Counted from the stretch's first letter, positions 1 through 11,283 are shown. The stretch: 64,000 nucleotides of DNA from Saccharum officinarum (GCA_020631735.1 CM036209.1:4935451-4999450), one strand, 5' to 3'. Program-made: numbers and translations. Notes: a model not told the origin generated them from the sequence alone.

Positions 1-1862
1 AATAAAAGAGTTTGAAACACGATTCTACGCATCACTACGAACACACAGACGCGAAAACACACTAATTAGAGCTACGGTTGAAAAGATACATCTACCGAAA
101 AATTTGCTCATAGGAGAAAATATAAAACTATTTAGCTTCATGAGTTTTAATTATATAATAACATATATAAGATATTTTATAAATACTATATATGGAATTA
201 AGTCAAATTTAGATTTAAATTATGAAACTAAAGTAAAACAAATCATATTTTATTTACAAAACCCAGTTGCATAATTATTAATCAAGATATGATTTAAACC
301 ATAAAATTTCAGAATTAGTAATATGGTAAACACTGTCACTAACGCGTAGATCTCGTTGCTATGAATCTAACGCAACTCGAATAAACTAAAACGGATCTAA
401 AACGTAGAAAATATGATTTAAACAAGATCTACTTTATTAAAGTAATAGATTAAATCTAACATCGAATCTTAAAAATAGAAAACCTAACCAACAGTAACAC
501 TAACAATATAACAAGTTTGTAAAACTCTTCTACACGTTACTACGATCACATAGATATAAAGATCACGAAATTTGGATTTAAAACGTAAAAGTTATGAGTT
601 TTCTAAGATTTCCTATAGATAAATAATTACTTTAATATAAACTCGAAAATAAATTATCTCAAATCTACTGTACAGTTTTATAATCATGTAGAGCTCTCAA
701 ATACGAATCTAACGCAATTTGAACGGATCAAATCGGAGTTAAAACGAAAATTCTACAACTAAAACAATCTGAATGGCAAAACTGTAAATATCAGAAAACG
801 TATTTTTCTTTTTCCGAAACGAATTACGTTTTCAACTAATCAAAGCGTATTCCACCGTTTTACGTTTTGGACCGCGGGTTTCAAACTCAGAAACCTCAGG
901 GGCTCTTTTACAAAAATACACGCGAATCGGTATCGTCTAATGTGATCCGTCCGATTCAAAATGAACGGACGAGATTGAATCGGGGAGAGAGAAAAAGAGA
1001 AAGCCGGCGGCCACAGTGAATCCGGCGGCGGCGCCATGGCCGGTTGAAGCCGAGCTCGCCGGAGCTTGCAAAGAAGACCATCCCAAGCACCAAACGCCGA
1101 ACCGAAAGCACCAAAAGAAAGAGCACATCACCGCGACCTTACCCCGCGCGAAAACGAGACCGAGGAGCAACCGGAGGGCGGCGGCTAGCTCGGCAAGGCG
1201 GCGGTGGAGGCGGAGCTCGTGGCGAGCCAACCCTAGGCGGTCTTGGCTGCGGAAAAAGGTGGGATGAGGAGCGGGGAGGGCCGAGGGCTCCGTTTTATAG
1301 CTCCCAAGCATCACCGGTTATGGAAAGGAGGGAGATTCGAAGATCGAATCGGATCGGTTGAGGAAAGGAAAGAAGAATCCCGCCGGCGTCGGGAGGAAGA
1401 AGAAAGGAAAGTGGAAGACAGCCACTGACAAGCGGGTCCCACATGTCGGTGACACCAGGCGAACGCGGGCCGCGCGTGCGGGAATCAAGCTGGCGGGCCG
1501 CTGGCCGGCTCGGCCCAAGGGACGCGACGCGCGCGGGGAGAAGGAGGGGACTGGGCCGCGGCTTAGCAGGCCGAGCTCAGCTGAGGGAGAAAAACGGCCC
1601 GGTAGAAAAATCCTTTTCTTTTTCTTTTCCAATTTTTCAAATCCATTTTTCAAATGATTTTCAAATCAAATTTGAATTTGATTTAAACCACTCAATACAA
1701 AACTCCAAATGCAGCAGCATGAATGCTCAATCATGTTTCTACCCTTATATTTGATTTTAAATTTATAAAAATTATTCTTATTCTATATTTGAATGCTTCA
1801 CAAAAATTTATAAAAATCATATTTCTCCTATTTTTCTTCTTTTCAAAATTTTAGGGTGTTAC
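1..1862 (-). mobile_element. Ty3/Gypsy-type LTR, partial, minus orientation
   Basis: Read on the minus strand, the segment begins at 1862 with TGTAACACCC, a start often seen in grass Tekay/Del-type Gypsy LTRs. An AT-rich U3 follows, then a TATA motif (minus strand of 1291-1300) and a GC-rich leader of about 300 bp (roughly 1000-1290). Positions 1-840 are AT-rich and probably belong to the same LTR, but the left boundary is outside the window. No gag, pol or primer-binding site is visible. The short ORFs in the GC-rich part lie in several frames with no domain signature and are not annotated. Family assignment is inference. Confidence 0.5.
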
Positions 1863-1889
1863 AAATAAGAGCCTCGAATTTAGAGTGTG

Positions 1890-4058
1890 TGTAAGGTCCT
1901 AGATGGCTAGAGGGGGGGTGAATAGCCTATAAAAAATTCTACAAGAATCACTTAGCAAACTTGTTAGAATAACAAACGGCGTAAAGCGAGTTTTGCTTAG
2001 CCTACAGTTGTGATGCAAGCCTCCTATCCACAAGTCTAGTAGATTATGATCTCTAGTTCACACAAGGGCTATGCCACTAATTTTACACTAGAGAGCAAGC
2101 TAACAACACTACTAGCAAAGCTACTACTAGAGCTACACAAGATAAACTAGTAAAGTAAATGAGAGAGAGAGGATTGTGAATCTTATACCGACGGTGGTGT
2201 GAAGATGTTGCCAATCACCAAGATGATATACAATCAATCAATATTGACAATAACACAATATGAAGACCAACCATCGGGAGACAAGAGACACAATATTTTT
2301 GTTCACCCGGTGTTCACTTATGCACCGACAAGCTACGTCACCGGTTGTGTCGACCAACACTTAGATGGTTTCCTGGTGTGACCCTCAAGTCACTTGCCCC
2401 TCAAGGCACGCCCCGCAAGGCACCGCTCTCAAGTGAGGTAACTCAATGACATGCACAATCCACTAGAGTTGCTTTTGGCGCTCCACCGAGGAAAGCACAA
2501 GAACCTCTTACAATCAACCGGAGGTGGCCAAGAACAATCTCCTTCTCTTGCCAATGCCTCCAACAATCTCCAAGCCGGCTAGGAGCGGTACCCTCTAAGA
2601 GTAACAATAAATCCACCGGCTAAACCACCCACAAGTGCCACTAGATGCCCTCAAGCTATGCAATACACTTTGGGATCACTCAATCTCACTTTTGATTTGC
2701 AATCAAGCAAGAGAGATGAGTGGGAGGGAGAAGCTCTAGCTCAAAGGATGCACAAGAGTGTTAGAAATGTCAAGCGACCTCCCCAAGGGCCGGCCAACAA
2801 GTATTTATAAGCATCCCAAACAAATAGAGCCGTTGTACCCCTTCACTGGGCGCTTTTCGGGACGACCGGACGCGCCGGTCGAACCTGACCGGACGCGCTC
2901 AACCGCGTCCGATCGCCCTGCACCGTCCACGTGTTCTCCCGAATTCAACTGCGACCACTCGATCCTCCAACGGTCACTGCGTGCCAATGGTCAAATGCAA
3001 TCAACCGGACGCGCCGCTCAAACGACCGGACGCGCCGATCGCACAGCACCGCGTGCCCACGAAGCATCGACCGGATGCGCTCGAGGCAACGACCGGACGT
3101 GACAGTGCCAGCGTCCGGTTGGAGTCCAGTAAGCTTCCTCAATGACCGGACGCGTCCGATCAGCTTTACACCACGCGCTACACTTCTGGGTGCCCGACCG
3201 GACACGCCGGTCCCGCGAGTGACCGAACGCGCCGGTGTGAAACCCTAACACCCGCGCGCCTGACTGCTGCGTTGAACTGACCGGACGCGTCCGGTCAAAC
3301 CGTGACCGCGTCTGGTGCAGCGTCCGGTCACCTCTATGACCTACGTTCGCCTCCGTTTCTTTTCTGACTTCCGGCGTAGTGGAAAATAGGCATTTCAAGT
3401 CCTCGAAAAAACGCAAACCCTCTCTACCGCTCAAACTCCATCGCCTTCGTAAATGTGCCAACACCAACAAGTGATCACCACCTTGTGCACGTGTGTTAGC
3501 ATTTTCATAATCATTTTCAAAGGTTTTCCAGTTAGCTCACTAGGCCCTACATGCAATGCACTTCATGAATTCACCTAGTGGCACCCGTGCGTCGAATAAC
3601 CGATAAGACTTTCCCTCTTTATAGTTCGGCTATCGATCCTAAACCACTCACACCCTCTATGGTGTCTTAAGTGCAAAACAAAATGGTCTTATGGTTATAC
3701 CTTTGCCTTGAGCCCAATTTGTTTTTCCAAAAGATATGATCCACTTCATATCATCACATGACCGTCTCGATCCATCGACCTTGACTTCACTTGCTCTTCA
3801 CCGTTGCATCGATCCGTCGGCGCCAAGTATTGCTCAAGCTTCACCATCGCATAGTCCTTCTCTTCGAAGCCTCGACTTGCCCTTCACCTTCACAACCGGT
3901 CCATTGAGCCAAGCATCATCTCGATCTTCATCATCTTGGTCACATGAGTTAATGTCATGTCTCATATTCAATGACCACCTTTATCTAAATCATCCACTTA
4001 GATACAAAGGTTAGTCCTAGGTTTCATCAATTAGCCAAAACCAAACTAGGAACTTTCA
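1890..4058 (-). mobile_element. SIRE/Maximus (Copia) solo LTR
   Basis: The segment starts TGTAAGG and ends CTTTCA (TG...CA). It matches the LTR at 49067-51362 over its length. The flanks are GTGTG on the left (1885-1889) and GTGTC on the right (4059-4063), a 4/5 match to a target-site duplication. No internal retrotransposon sequence adjoins either side, so this is a solo LTR left by LTR-LTR recombination. Minus orientation follows from the 49067 copy, whose primer-binding site lies on its left. The LTR holds a CG-rich dyad array (2864 to about 3330) upstream of a minus-strand TATA box. Confidence 0.85.
2802..2809 (-). promoter_or_regulatory. TATA box of SIRE solo LTR
   Basis: TATAAATA on the minus strand. 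An AACGG element (minus strand of 2829-2835) lies 19 bp upstream, and the dyad array starts 54 bp upstream. Confidence 0.6.
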
Positions 4059-4545
4059 GTGTCGCTCTAGGTCTTAGAAAACTCAGAACTAGGACTGCGC
4101 ACCACCCCACTGTAGCGGTATGTCTGCCCCTGCATGCACGGACGACCGAAGTGATCCTTTCTGCAGAGATCCACGAGCTCAACAGCGATGACAGTGAGAC
4201 TGAGATGGAGAAAAGGAGAAATCCAAATTGCAGTGCTCCACGAGATCGGCAGCGCCGCCGGTAGGAAGACTGGGATGGAGCAAAAAACCAACAGAGCATT
4301 AAGATGAAAGGACTGCACGTGGGTCAACATCATCTCCAATAGTTTCAAAATCGAAATAGAATAGAATACAGTGAATCTGATCCGACTCTACCTCTATACC
4401 TCGTGAACCCGACCACGGTGAATGAATTTGACTCTCGCATGCAGTCACCGACTCACCGCGTTGCTATAAATCCACTAGGGCCCCACCTCCATCCAGTCTT
4501 GTTTGTTCCTCAAAAATTCGTTTCCTTTGTGGGTCGTGGACAGAG
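4059..4545 (+). promoter_or_regulatory. Upstream region of the NAC-like pseudogene
   Basis: No ORF of note. A TATAAAT motif at 4465-4471 lies about 80 bp before the pseudogene ATG, close to the 94-bp spacing at the intact NAC gene (TATA 9350, ATG 9444). The duplication that made the pseudogene may therefore have included its core promoter. Confidence 0.4.
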
Positions 4546-5051
4546 ATGGCGCCGGCCCTTGGCGTGGAGACTTTCAGCCACAACTTTTATTTCCTCCAGA
4601 CACCGCAGGAAGCCATCACCTACTACTTGTCATGCCTCATCGCCAGGAAGCCGAAAAAAGAACTTCACACGCGATGGTGCCTTCGCCCTCCACAGCTCCT
4701 TGGTAGGCGAGAGCCAATTTGTCTTGTGCAAGATGTACGTGTCTCCTAAAGCTACCCCAACATCCGCAGCATGCCAGGAATCCACGGCTTATTTCTTCAC
4801 GCTACCGCCACCACTTGCCGTGTCGGTCGTCGTCGTCATGCATCCAGTGCCAGCGGTGTCACCCAACACCACAAACATGTGCACCTCATCGCGGTTTGAT
4901 GACTCTCTTAGCGACGCAACCATTGCCCACTTTAGCTCCTCTGGCGCCACTATAATCCGTCTTGCGATGTAGCCACATCGCTCACCAATGCCATTGCCAG
5001 CACCACCGAGCCACTTCCGTAGAAGGTGTCGTTGCTGCCGACTCCCCCAGT

Positions 5052-5476
5052 GGTACGCACCTGTGTTAGCAGACTAGATCAGAGGGGAAGAATTGGGGAA
5101 GAAGTAAGAAGTAGGAAGCATAAGAACACAAGGTAGGAGAGAACAGAGGAAGGCTTAGTATTGATTCAGTTGTCATAATTGTTGTTTTCCTCCCTCCATC
5201 TCTCATTCTCTCTTTATACAAGGCATGGCCTCGACATGAATTCACAGGCACAACTATGTCTAGCCTATGGTTCACGCCCACTCGGGACCCTTGATCCGCA
5301 CGTTCACGTGCCTAGCTCGGAGGCCTCGCTTGGGTTCAGGTGCGCCCGATGCCCTAGTCACCGCATCATGTTCTGGCTTCGGTGCGTCTGGTTCGCCAAT
5401 CACCGCGTCGTGCTCTGGTTCGGCCTCACGTGTTGGTCCATTGGCGATGTTGACAGCCTGCCACGTGCCTGTCCAG
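5052..5476. other. Unidentified insertion inside the NAC pseudogene
   Basis: Compared with 10435-10450 of the intact gene, this segment is extra. It has A+G-rich and pyrimidine-rich parts but no recognisable terminal repeats, target-site duplication or coding domain. Confidence 0.4.
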
Positions 5477-5686
5477 TCGAAGCAAAGGAGGATACTTGAT
5501 CTGTTTGAAGCCATGCTGAGAGATGAAGTAGAGGAGCAAACAGTGCAGCACCTCATCCGCGCTGCCCCCTGCTGCTACGCCTGCGCTTCAAGACGATGAC
5601 GAAGATGACTGGGATGATTTAGCCAAGGCATTGGAAATTTGAAGACGCCGTGGTGACGACAGCCGAAGTAGAGGAGGAAACAGTGA

Positions 5687-7883
5687 TGTAAGGTCCAAAT
5701 GGCTTGAGGGGGGTGAATAGCCTATTTAAAAATCTACAAGCTTCACTAAATAACCACGTTAGTATAAAAGATAGCTAAGCTAATTCTAGCACTAGCTTAA
5801 CTACACTATGCAAGCCACCTATACAATTCTAGTGAAGCAAGGCTATGATCTCTAATACACACCAACAAGGCTAAGTCACTAAGCTACTTACTCCTATGTG
5901 ATAAAGGCTATAGTAAGCAAACTACACAAGGACTAGTACAAAAAAGTAAAGAGCAAGTGACTTGATTCTTATACCAACGATGTAGAGAAGCAATGCATTT
6001 GAAGAATCAATCACAATGAGCAATCACAAGAGAAATCCTCGGCAAAGAGATGACACAAGATGTTTTACCGAGGTTCACTTACTTCCCGGCAAGCTACTCC
6101 TCGTTGTGGTGATGCACCCACTTAATGGATCATGAGCTAATCAACTATCAAGAGTTGAACCCTCAGCGGGTGCTGCACATCCAGTCACAAGATGGGGATC
6201 CTCCAAGCCACGTGCTTCACTAGAGTAGCCAATTCGCGAACTCCCACGGGGAAGGCTCAAGAACCCCTCACAATTAACTTGGTGATTCTTGAAACAATCT
6301 CCAAGGTCAAGCTCAACACCACTGCTGCTCCAAGTCTTCTAGGGTGTCGGGAAACACCCAAGAGTAATAAGCAATCCGCAGCAAACACGAAGATCAAGTG
6401 CCACTAGATGCAACTCTCAATGCAATGCACTTGAATCTCACTCAATCTCTCTAGAGTATGCAACCAAGCAAGGAGATGAGTGGAGGGAGTGTTCTCTAGC
6501 TCAAAGTGTGCCTCAATATCTAAAATGTGCAAGAGAGAACCCCCAAGGGCCGTCCACCTCTTATTTATAACGTTTCACTCAAAAGCTAGCCGTTATCAAC
6601 TTCACTAGACGATTTTCGGGGGCGACAGACGCTGCACAGTAGCGTCTGTCGCCAAGCCGACAGACGCATGACCAGCGTCTGTCGCGTTCTCCTCGCGCCA
6701 CGTGTCCCCACGCGCTCAAAGCTAACGGTCGAAATTCCAGCGTCAGACGCGTCTATCGCGACCGACAGACGCCGCCTCGCCACCGTCAAACGCGGTCCAG
6801 AGAACGTGTTTTCACGCTGAGCCGTCGGACGCGTACGCTACTAGGCTGACAGACGCAGCGATGAGCGTCTATCGCTCACACTCTCATGTGCTCACGCAGT
6901 ACCACAACGTTAGACGCATCAGTCACGACCGACAGACGTGGCACAGAGAGGCTGTTTGCGCGCTAGACCATCGGACGCGTCCGGTGCTAAGCCGAGAAAC
7001 GCGTCTGTCGCGTTACACCACGCCGTGCATAAAACGCCCAAGCTGCAACACACGATAGACGCGGCAACAGTGCCATGCACGACGTCTGTCGCGGTCACAC
7101 CCCCGTGTCTGTCACACCCGCGCGCACAGGCCGAGCTAGGGTTTGGCGTCAGACGCCACACCCCGCGTCTGTCGTCAGCAAGCCGAGCGTCTGTCGCTTG
7201 TTTCTTCGTGATGCTACTCTCCATATGTGTATTACTAAAACACATGTTTTAGCTCATGAAACACCTCCGTGCTTTCACCACTTTTTCAACCTCCGGCGCA
7301 ATGAAAAATAGGCATTTCATTTCCCCGAAAACGCCTGAATCCCGCGCTCGCAAGCTCGGCGGGAGGAAGAGCGAACCCCAAACCCCTCACTACCGCTCAA
7401 ACACCGTTGCCTTCGCAAATGTGCCAACACCATCATGTGTAAATCACCATGTGCATGTGTGTTAGCATTTTCACAATTATTTTCCAAGGCGATATGTTAG
7501 CTCTCTACTAGATCCTAATGCATATGCTCAAGAAGATGACCTAGTAGCACTTGATCCACAAGCTAACCGTGATTGCCCCTCTTAATAGTCGGCTATCAAT
7601 CCTAAACCCGGTCAATCACTTCTCTACTCATCTTAGACTAGTAAAAGTGAACCCTATGATTATACCTTTGTCTTGATCACTTTGTTCCATGTCTATCTCC
7701 TCATGCTTGATCACTATGACCATCATTTCATGTCCATGCACCATCTCTTTGTGATCTTGTGGCCACCACTCCATGCCACATGCACCTTCATCACATGTGT
7801 TGCTTATGCCTAACTTAAACCACTTAACACATGGCATTAGCAATTTGGTGTCATTAATTACCAAAACCAAACTTGGGCTTTCA
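5687..7883 (-). mobile_element. SIRE/Maximus-type solo LTR with perfect 5-bp TSD
   Basis: The element starts TGTAAGG and ends CTTTCA. It is flanked by AGTGA at 5682-5686 and 7884-7888, a perfect target-site duplication. It lies within the acidic-repeat part of the NAC pseudogene. It has the same layout as the other SIRE LTRs here, but its dyad array (6623 to about 7200) uses CGACAGACGC/GCGTCTGTCG instead of GACCGGACGC. The minus-strand TATA box is at 6562-6569. No internal region is present. Confidence 0.9.
6562..6569 (-). promoter_or_regulatory. TATA box of SIRE solo LTR
   Basis: TATAAATA on the minus strand. An AACGG element (minus strand of 6589-6595) is 19 bp upstream, and the first dyad motif (6623) is 53 bp upstream. 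Confidence 0.55.
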
Positions 7884-7949
7884 AGTGACTGCATCACGAA
7901 TTCGACGTAGAGTTGTTGCAGTAGGTAGCAACGCTTGTATAAACTCTTA

Positions 7950-8337
7950 GGGCGTGATTATTGGTTGCAAAGCAATCCTTGAGCCAGGATGGCTAGGCCG
8001 TGCAGGACCGAAGGAGCTGGGTTGAGCTCGTGCAAGTGGTCGTGTTTGTTTGTCTTTGTTGTTGGTCCAGTACGAGACGAGGTTGTGTTTGGTTGCATGC
8101 ATGCATCAAAATTTTGGGTGTCCGACACATGGGTCCCTGCATCATGGATGAATTAAGTCATCCTGCACCATGAGGGAAGGAGAAATCCAGAAGGCGGAGT
8201 CGTGCGGGATGGAGGGAGGGAAAGGAATGGAATGAAGTAGGCAAATGGTGTGAGACAGGAAACCAAAACAAGGCCAAAGTGCATGACGCGGTACCGGATG
8301 GCCCTTTGGACGGTTTGGGCAGGGCAACCAATCAATG
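7950..8337. mobile_element. Possible PIF/Harbinger-type MITE
   Basis: TTA flanks the segment on both sides (7947-7949 and 8338-8340). The ends share only ATTGGTTGC in inverted orientation, so the terminal repeats are poor. There is no coding content. Confidence 0.35.
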
Positions 8338-8508
8338 TTAAAACTTAGCAAACTAGGGTTTAACTAACAAGTTATACGAGTTTTTGTACTTTAGAGTTGT
8401 TTTGATATGGCAAAATGCGCATTAAAAATATCCTATTTGGAGGGTATACAATTTTGATACTAGCAATGTCTCTCAAAAGTAAGTTTTACTGGTATCTTTT
8501 GGTACATA

Positions 8509-8719
8509 CTCCTTTCATTCTCAATTATTGTTCACTTTAGCTCAATATCTACAACGTTGATTTTGCTTCATTAAATTCTACATGAAGTATCATATATTAA
8601 AAGTGGATTTATTTGAACCCATAATTGTTAATATTTTTTTTCTAAAATTTTGGTCAAAGTTAAAAAGATTTGGCTTAGGATAAAACCCAAAAATAATCTA
8701 TGGTTTAAAACAAAGGGAG
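8509..8719. mobile_element. Stowaway-like MITE
   Basis: The left end CTCCTTTCATTCTC and the right end (reverse complement GCTCCCTTTG...) resemble the Stowaway terminal CTCCCTCCGT. A TA dinucleotide precedes the left end. The interior is AT-rich and non-coding. Confidence 0.45.
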
Positions 8720-8952
8720 CAATATTTATTTATAAATTTACAGAAAGAATATAGCTTTTTTTAAATGAAAATTACATTTGGACAAGATCTATATATCAGT
8801 GTCATTCCAAGCTCTCAAATGTGACATAAGAAGTAATTACCCATGCTAACTAATAAAGTTTTTACTTACTATTACTCGACACACACACTCCAGAAACAAA
8901 ACGTAGGCCTTTCTTGCTCTTAACGCGTACGGCTCCACGCAGACTTGATTTA

Positions 8953-9187
8953 GGCCTCGTTTAGATGCCATCCAAATTCCAAGTTTTTTCACTCTTTTCA
9001 TAACATCAATTTTTAGCCGCTTGTATGGAGTATTAAATATAGGTAAAAAAAATAACTAATTATATAGTTTAGTTGGAAATCACGAGATAAATCTTTTGGG
9101 TCTAGTTACGATTGGATAATATTTGCCAAATAAGACGAAAGTGGTACTATTTATCAGGTTAAAAAAATTTGCAAAGTGAACCAGGCC
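8953..9187. mobile_element. Tourist-type MITE upstream of the NAC gene
   Basis: The 235-bp element has inverted ends GGCCTCGTTTAG and GGCCTGGTTCAC. It is flanked by TTA at 8950-8952 and 9188-9190, the 3-bp duplication expected for PIF/Harbinger elements. The AT-rich interior is typical of an abundant grass MITE. It ends about 160 bp before the TATA box of the NAC gene. Confidence 0.8.
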
Positions 9188-9349
9188 TTAATTCAGATTC
9201 AGAATTTTTGCGGGAACTCAAGTCAAGTCGGATACGGGTACAGACGCGCGAATCCGATCAGATCAGGATTCAGAATTTGGGATGTCGGACACCCAGCAGC
9301 TGCAGCGCACCGCCTCCGATCCGGCTCCGGCTGTCCCGCAGCCGCCGCC

Positions 9350-9357
9350 TATAAATA
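9350..9357 (+). promoter_or_regulatory. TATA box of the NAC-domain gene
   Basis: TATAAATA, 94 bp upstream of the ATG at 9444, after a GC-rich stretch. A transcription start about 30 bp downstream would leave a short leader of about 60 bp. Confidence 0.65.
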
Positions 9358-9443
9358 CATCGCTCGCCTCGCCTCGCCTCCTCCGAACTCAGCTCTTCCA
9401 GCAGCCTTCTCTCACCGTCACCGCACAACACAATCCCACGGAG

Positions 9444-10946
9444 ATGGCGCCACCGGCCCTAGGCCCGGAGATCTACGGCCTTGGCTTCCGCTTCAACCCG
9501 ACGCCGCAGGAGGCGGTCACCTACTACCTGCCCCGCCTCGTCTCCGGCGACCCGCGGGCGCTGCACGAGGCCGTTCGCCCCGTCATCCACCACGCCGAGG
9601 TCTACGCCTGCGACCCCGCCGACCTCGCCCGCCGGTTCCGCCCCATGCCGAGGACCCACAACCGCTTCTTCTTCACCGTCATCAAGAAGGGCGTGCGCGC
9701 CGCCGGCCCCGGCTCCTGGGCCGGGCAGAGCACGGCAGAGATCAAGGACAAGCAGGGTGTCCAGATCGGCGAGCTCAGGAAGTTCCGGTACAAGAAGCGT
9801 GGCGTCTTGACGGACTGGCTCATGGAGGAGTACTCGTCCTGCGGTCTGGACGGGGCCGGCGATGGCGGCATGCAGTTTGCGCTCTGTAAGGTGTACGTGT
9901 CTCCAAAGGCCGCTCCGAACTCCGACGCGTACAAGGAGTCTGCTGCCTGCTTCGCAACGCCGCCGCCTGCTGCGCCCGCCGTCATCACGCAGCCGGCGGC
10001 GGCCAAGAGGCCAGCGCCGCCGCAGGATGTCACGCCGCCGTGCGCCAAGAGAATGCGGGTTCCTGCTGTGCAACCGGCACCACCACCACAGCCTCCGGCG
10101 CCGCCAGCTCCGACGTTATCGTCCCTTACCGCTGTTCGGAAGATGCACCTCGCGCCACCACAGCCGTGTGTGCCTCGTCGCGGTTCGACGCCACAACCAT
10201 CGCCCGCTTCAGCTCCGCCTCCCGCGCCGCCAGCTCCGACCCGATCGCACCTCGCCTCTATTCGGAAGATGTCGTTCGCGCCACCACAGCCGTATGCGCC
10301 TCGCCGCGGTTTGCTGGCTGACTCGGTGACACGGCCATCTCCCGCTCCAATTCAGGCTCCGGCGCTGCCAGTTCCGATCCATCCGCCGCGGCCACTTGCG
10401 CAGCCCAAGGAGCAGGTGCCGTTGCCAACTCCCCAGGTGATACGCGCCTCCTTGCCGAAGCAGAGGAGGATACTGGATCCGTTTGAAGCCAGCATGCTGA
10501 GAGATGAAGCAGAGGAGCAAACAGTGACTGCAGCACCTCATCTGCCGGAGTCCCCTGCTGCTGCGCCTGCGCTTCAAGACGACGACGACGACGACTTGGT
10601 CAAGGCCTTGGAGGACGCCATGTCGACAGCCGAAGCAGAGGAGCAAACGGTGGCTGCTGCCCTTCAAGACGAAGACGAAGATGAAGACGGCTGGGACGAA
10701 CTTGACAAGGAAATTGAAGACGCCATGCGGGCAGCGGAAGCAGATGAAGAAACTGTGACCGCAGCACCGGCTAGGCTCCAAGACGACGACGACTTCGCCA
10801 AGGTCATGGAGGATATGCTGTCAGCCGAAGCAGAGCAGCCAACGGTGGCTGCGCTGGAATTCGATGTCGACGCTTTCTTCAACTTCTCTGAAGGGACGCG
10901 GCTGCGAGTATGCCTGCCTCAAGCTGACCATGCCATCAAAGTTTAA
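9444..10946 (+). CDS. NAC-domain transcription factor with acidic C-terminal repeats
   Basis: An intronless ORF of 500 residues. The NAC DNA-binding domain covers residues about 10-153. Subdomain A has GFRFNPTPQEAVTYYL (14-29), subdomain D has LTDWLMEEY (122-130), and the domain ends ALCKVYVSP (146-154). NAC proteins are plant nuclear transcription factors that bind DNA as dimers. Residues 165-370 are rich in Pro and Ala, with two copies of a module containing RKM.(L/F)APPQP and PRRG. Residues 385-480 hold repeated acidic modules (EAEEQTV followed by Asp/Glu runs and a hydrophobic/acidic helix), a plausible activation region. The start at 9444 is the first ATG after the TATA box; an upstream in-frame ATG at 9282 lies before it and is unlikely. 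The ORF is uninterrupted, unlike its duplicate at 4546. The NAC domain is divergent and the target is unknown. Confidence 0.8.
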   Translation: MAPPALGPEIYGLGFRFNPTPQEAVTYYLPRLVSGDPRALHEAVRPVIHHAEVYACDPADLARRFRPMPRTHNRFFFTVIKKGVRAAGPGSWAGQSTAEIKDKQGVQIGELRKFRYKKRGVLTDWLMEEYSSCGLDGAGDGGMQFALCKVYVSPKAAPNSDAYKESAACFATPPPAAPAVITQPAAAKRPAPPQDVTPPCAKRMRVPAVQPAPPPQPPAPPAPTLSSLTAVRKMHLAPPQPCVPRRGSTPQPSPASAPPPAPPAPTRSHLASIRKMSFAPPQPYAPRRGLLADSVTRPSPAPIQAPALPVPIHPPRPLAQPKEQVPLPTPQVIRASLPKQRRILDPFEASMLRDEAEEQTVTAAPHLPESPAAAPALQDDDDDDLVKALEDAMSTAEAEEQTVAAALQDEDEDEDGWDELDKEIEDAMRAAEADEETVTAAPARLQDDDDFAKVMEDMLSAEAEQPTVAALEFDVDAFFNFSEGTRLRVCLPQADHAIKV

Positions 10947-11283
10947 TGCTTGCTTAGACATCAATTGTAATAAACTCTTTATGTATGTATGTATGTATGC
11001 AGAATCTGTGGGGAGAAGGAACTCTCCTGCCAAACCTTAATGTATGACGTGACATCAAACGGTGTTGAGCTAGTACAAGAATTGCTGGTTGTTTGTTGCA
11101 CTATCAGCACTCTTAACATCTAATCCTACAAATCATCATAGTTGACAATCATGCACTGTTTTTCTATAAGTCATCCTGATCAAAAGAACACAGCCATAAA
11201 TCAGTGGTAATCATCATAGTTGCTCCACTGTGGAGGAAGTTCTTCAGACATCTCAACGACAAGTTAAGCAGAGGATGGATCAC
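10947..11283. other. 3' region of the NAC gene and intron-like remainder of the permease
   Basis: An ATGT microsatellite lies at 10981-10999. The rest, read on the minus strand, is sequence after the last permease splice donor. No further permease exon is present. Confidence 0.5.

Larger units (their letters stand above)
4546..7935 (+). pseudogene. NAC-domain gene pseudogene, split by a solo LTR
   Basis: This is a degenerate relative of the intact NAC gene at 9444-10946. The first 50 or so codons from ATG 4546 align with NAC subdomain A (TPQEA.TYYL). About 330 bp covering most of the DNA-binding domain are missing, and homology resumes near 4675 with the domain end (VLCKMYVSPKA). About 425 bp of unrelated sequence (5052-5476) interrupt the proline-rich part. 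Homology returns at the segment encoding KQRRILD.FEA and the acidic repeat (5477-5686), and the last piece is 7884-7935. A SIRE solo LTR occupies 5687-7883. Frameshifts and the lost domain make it non-functional. A tandem duplication of the neighbouring gene is the simplest origin. Confidence 0.8.

Noticed and set aside
937..1314. GC-rich ORFs near the window start as genes
   Set aside because: Several overlapping frames of similar length within an LTR leader, and no domain.
9459..10073. Long minus-strand ORFs across the NAC gene
   Set aside because: Shadows of GC-rich coding sequence, without domain or conservation evidence.
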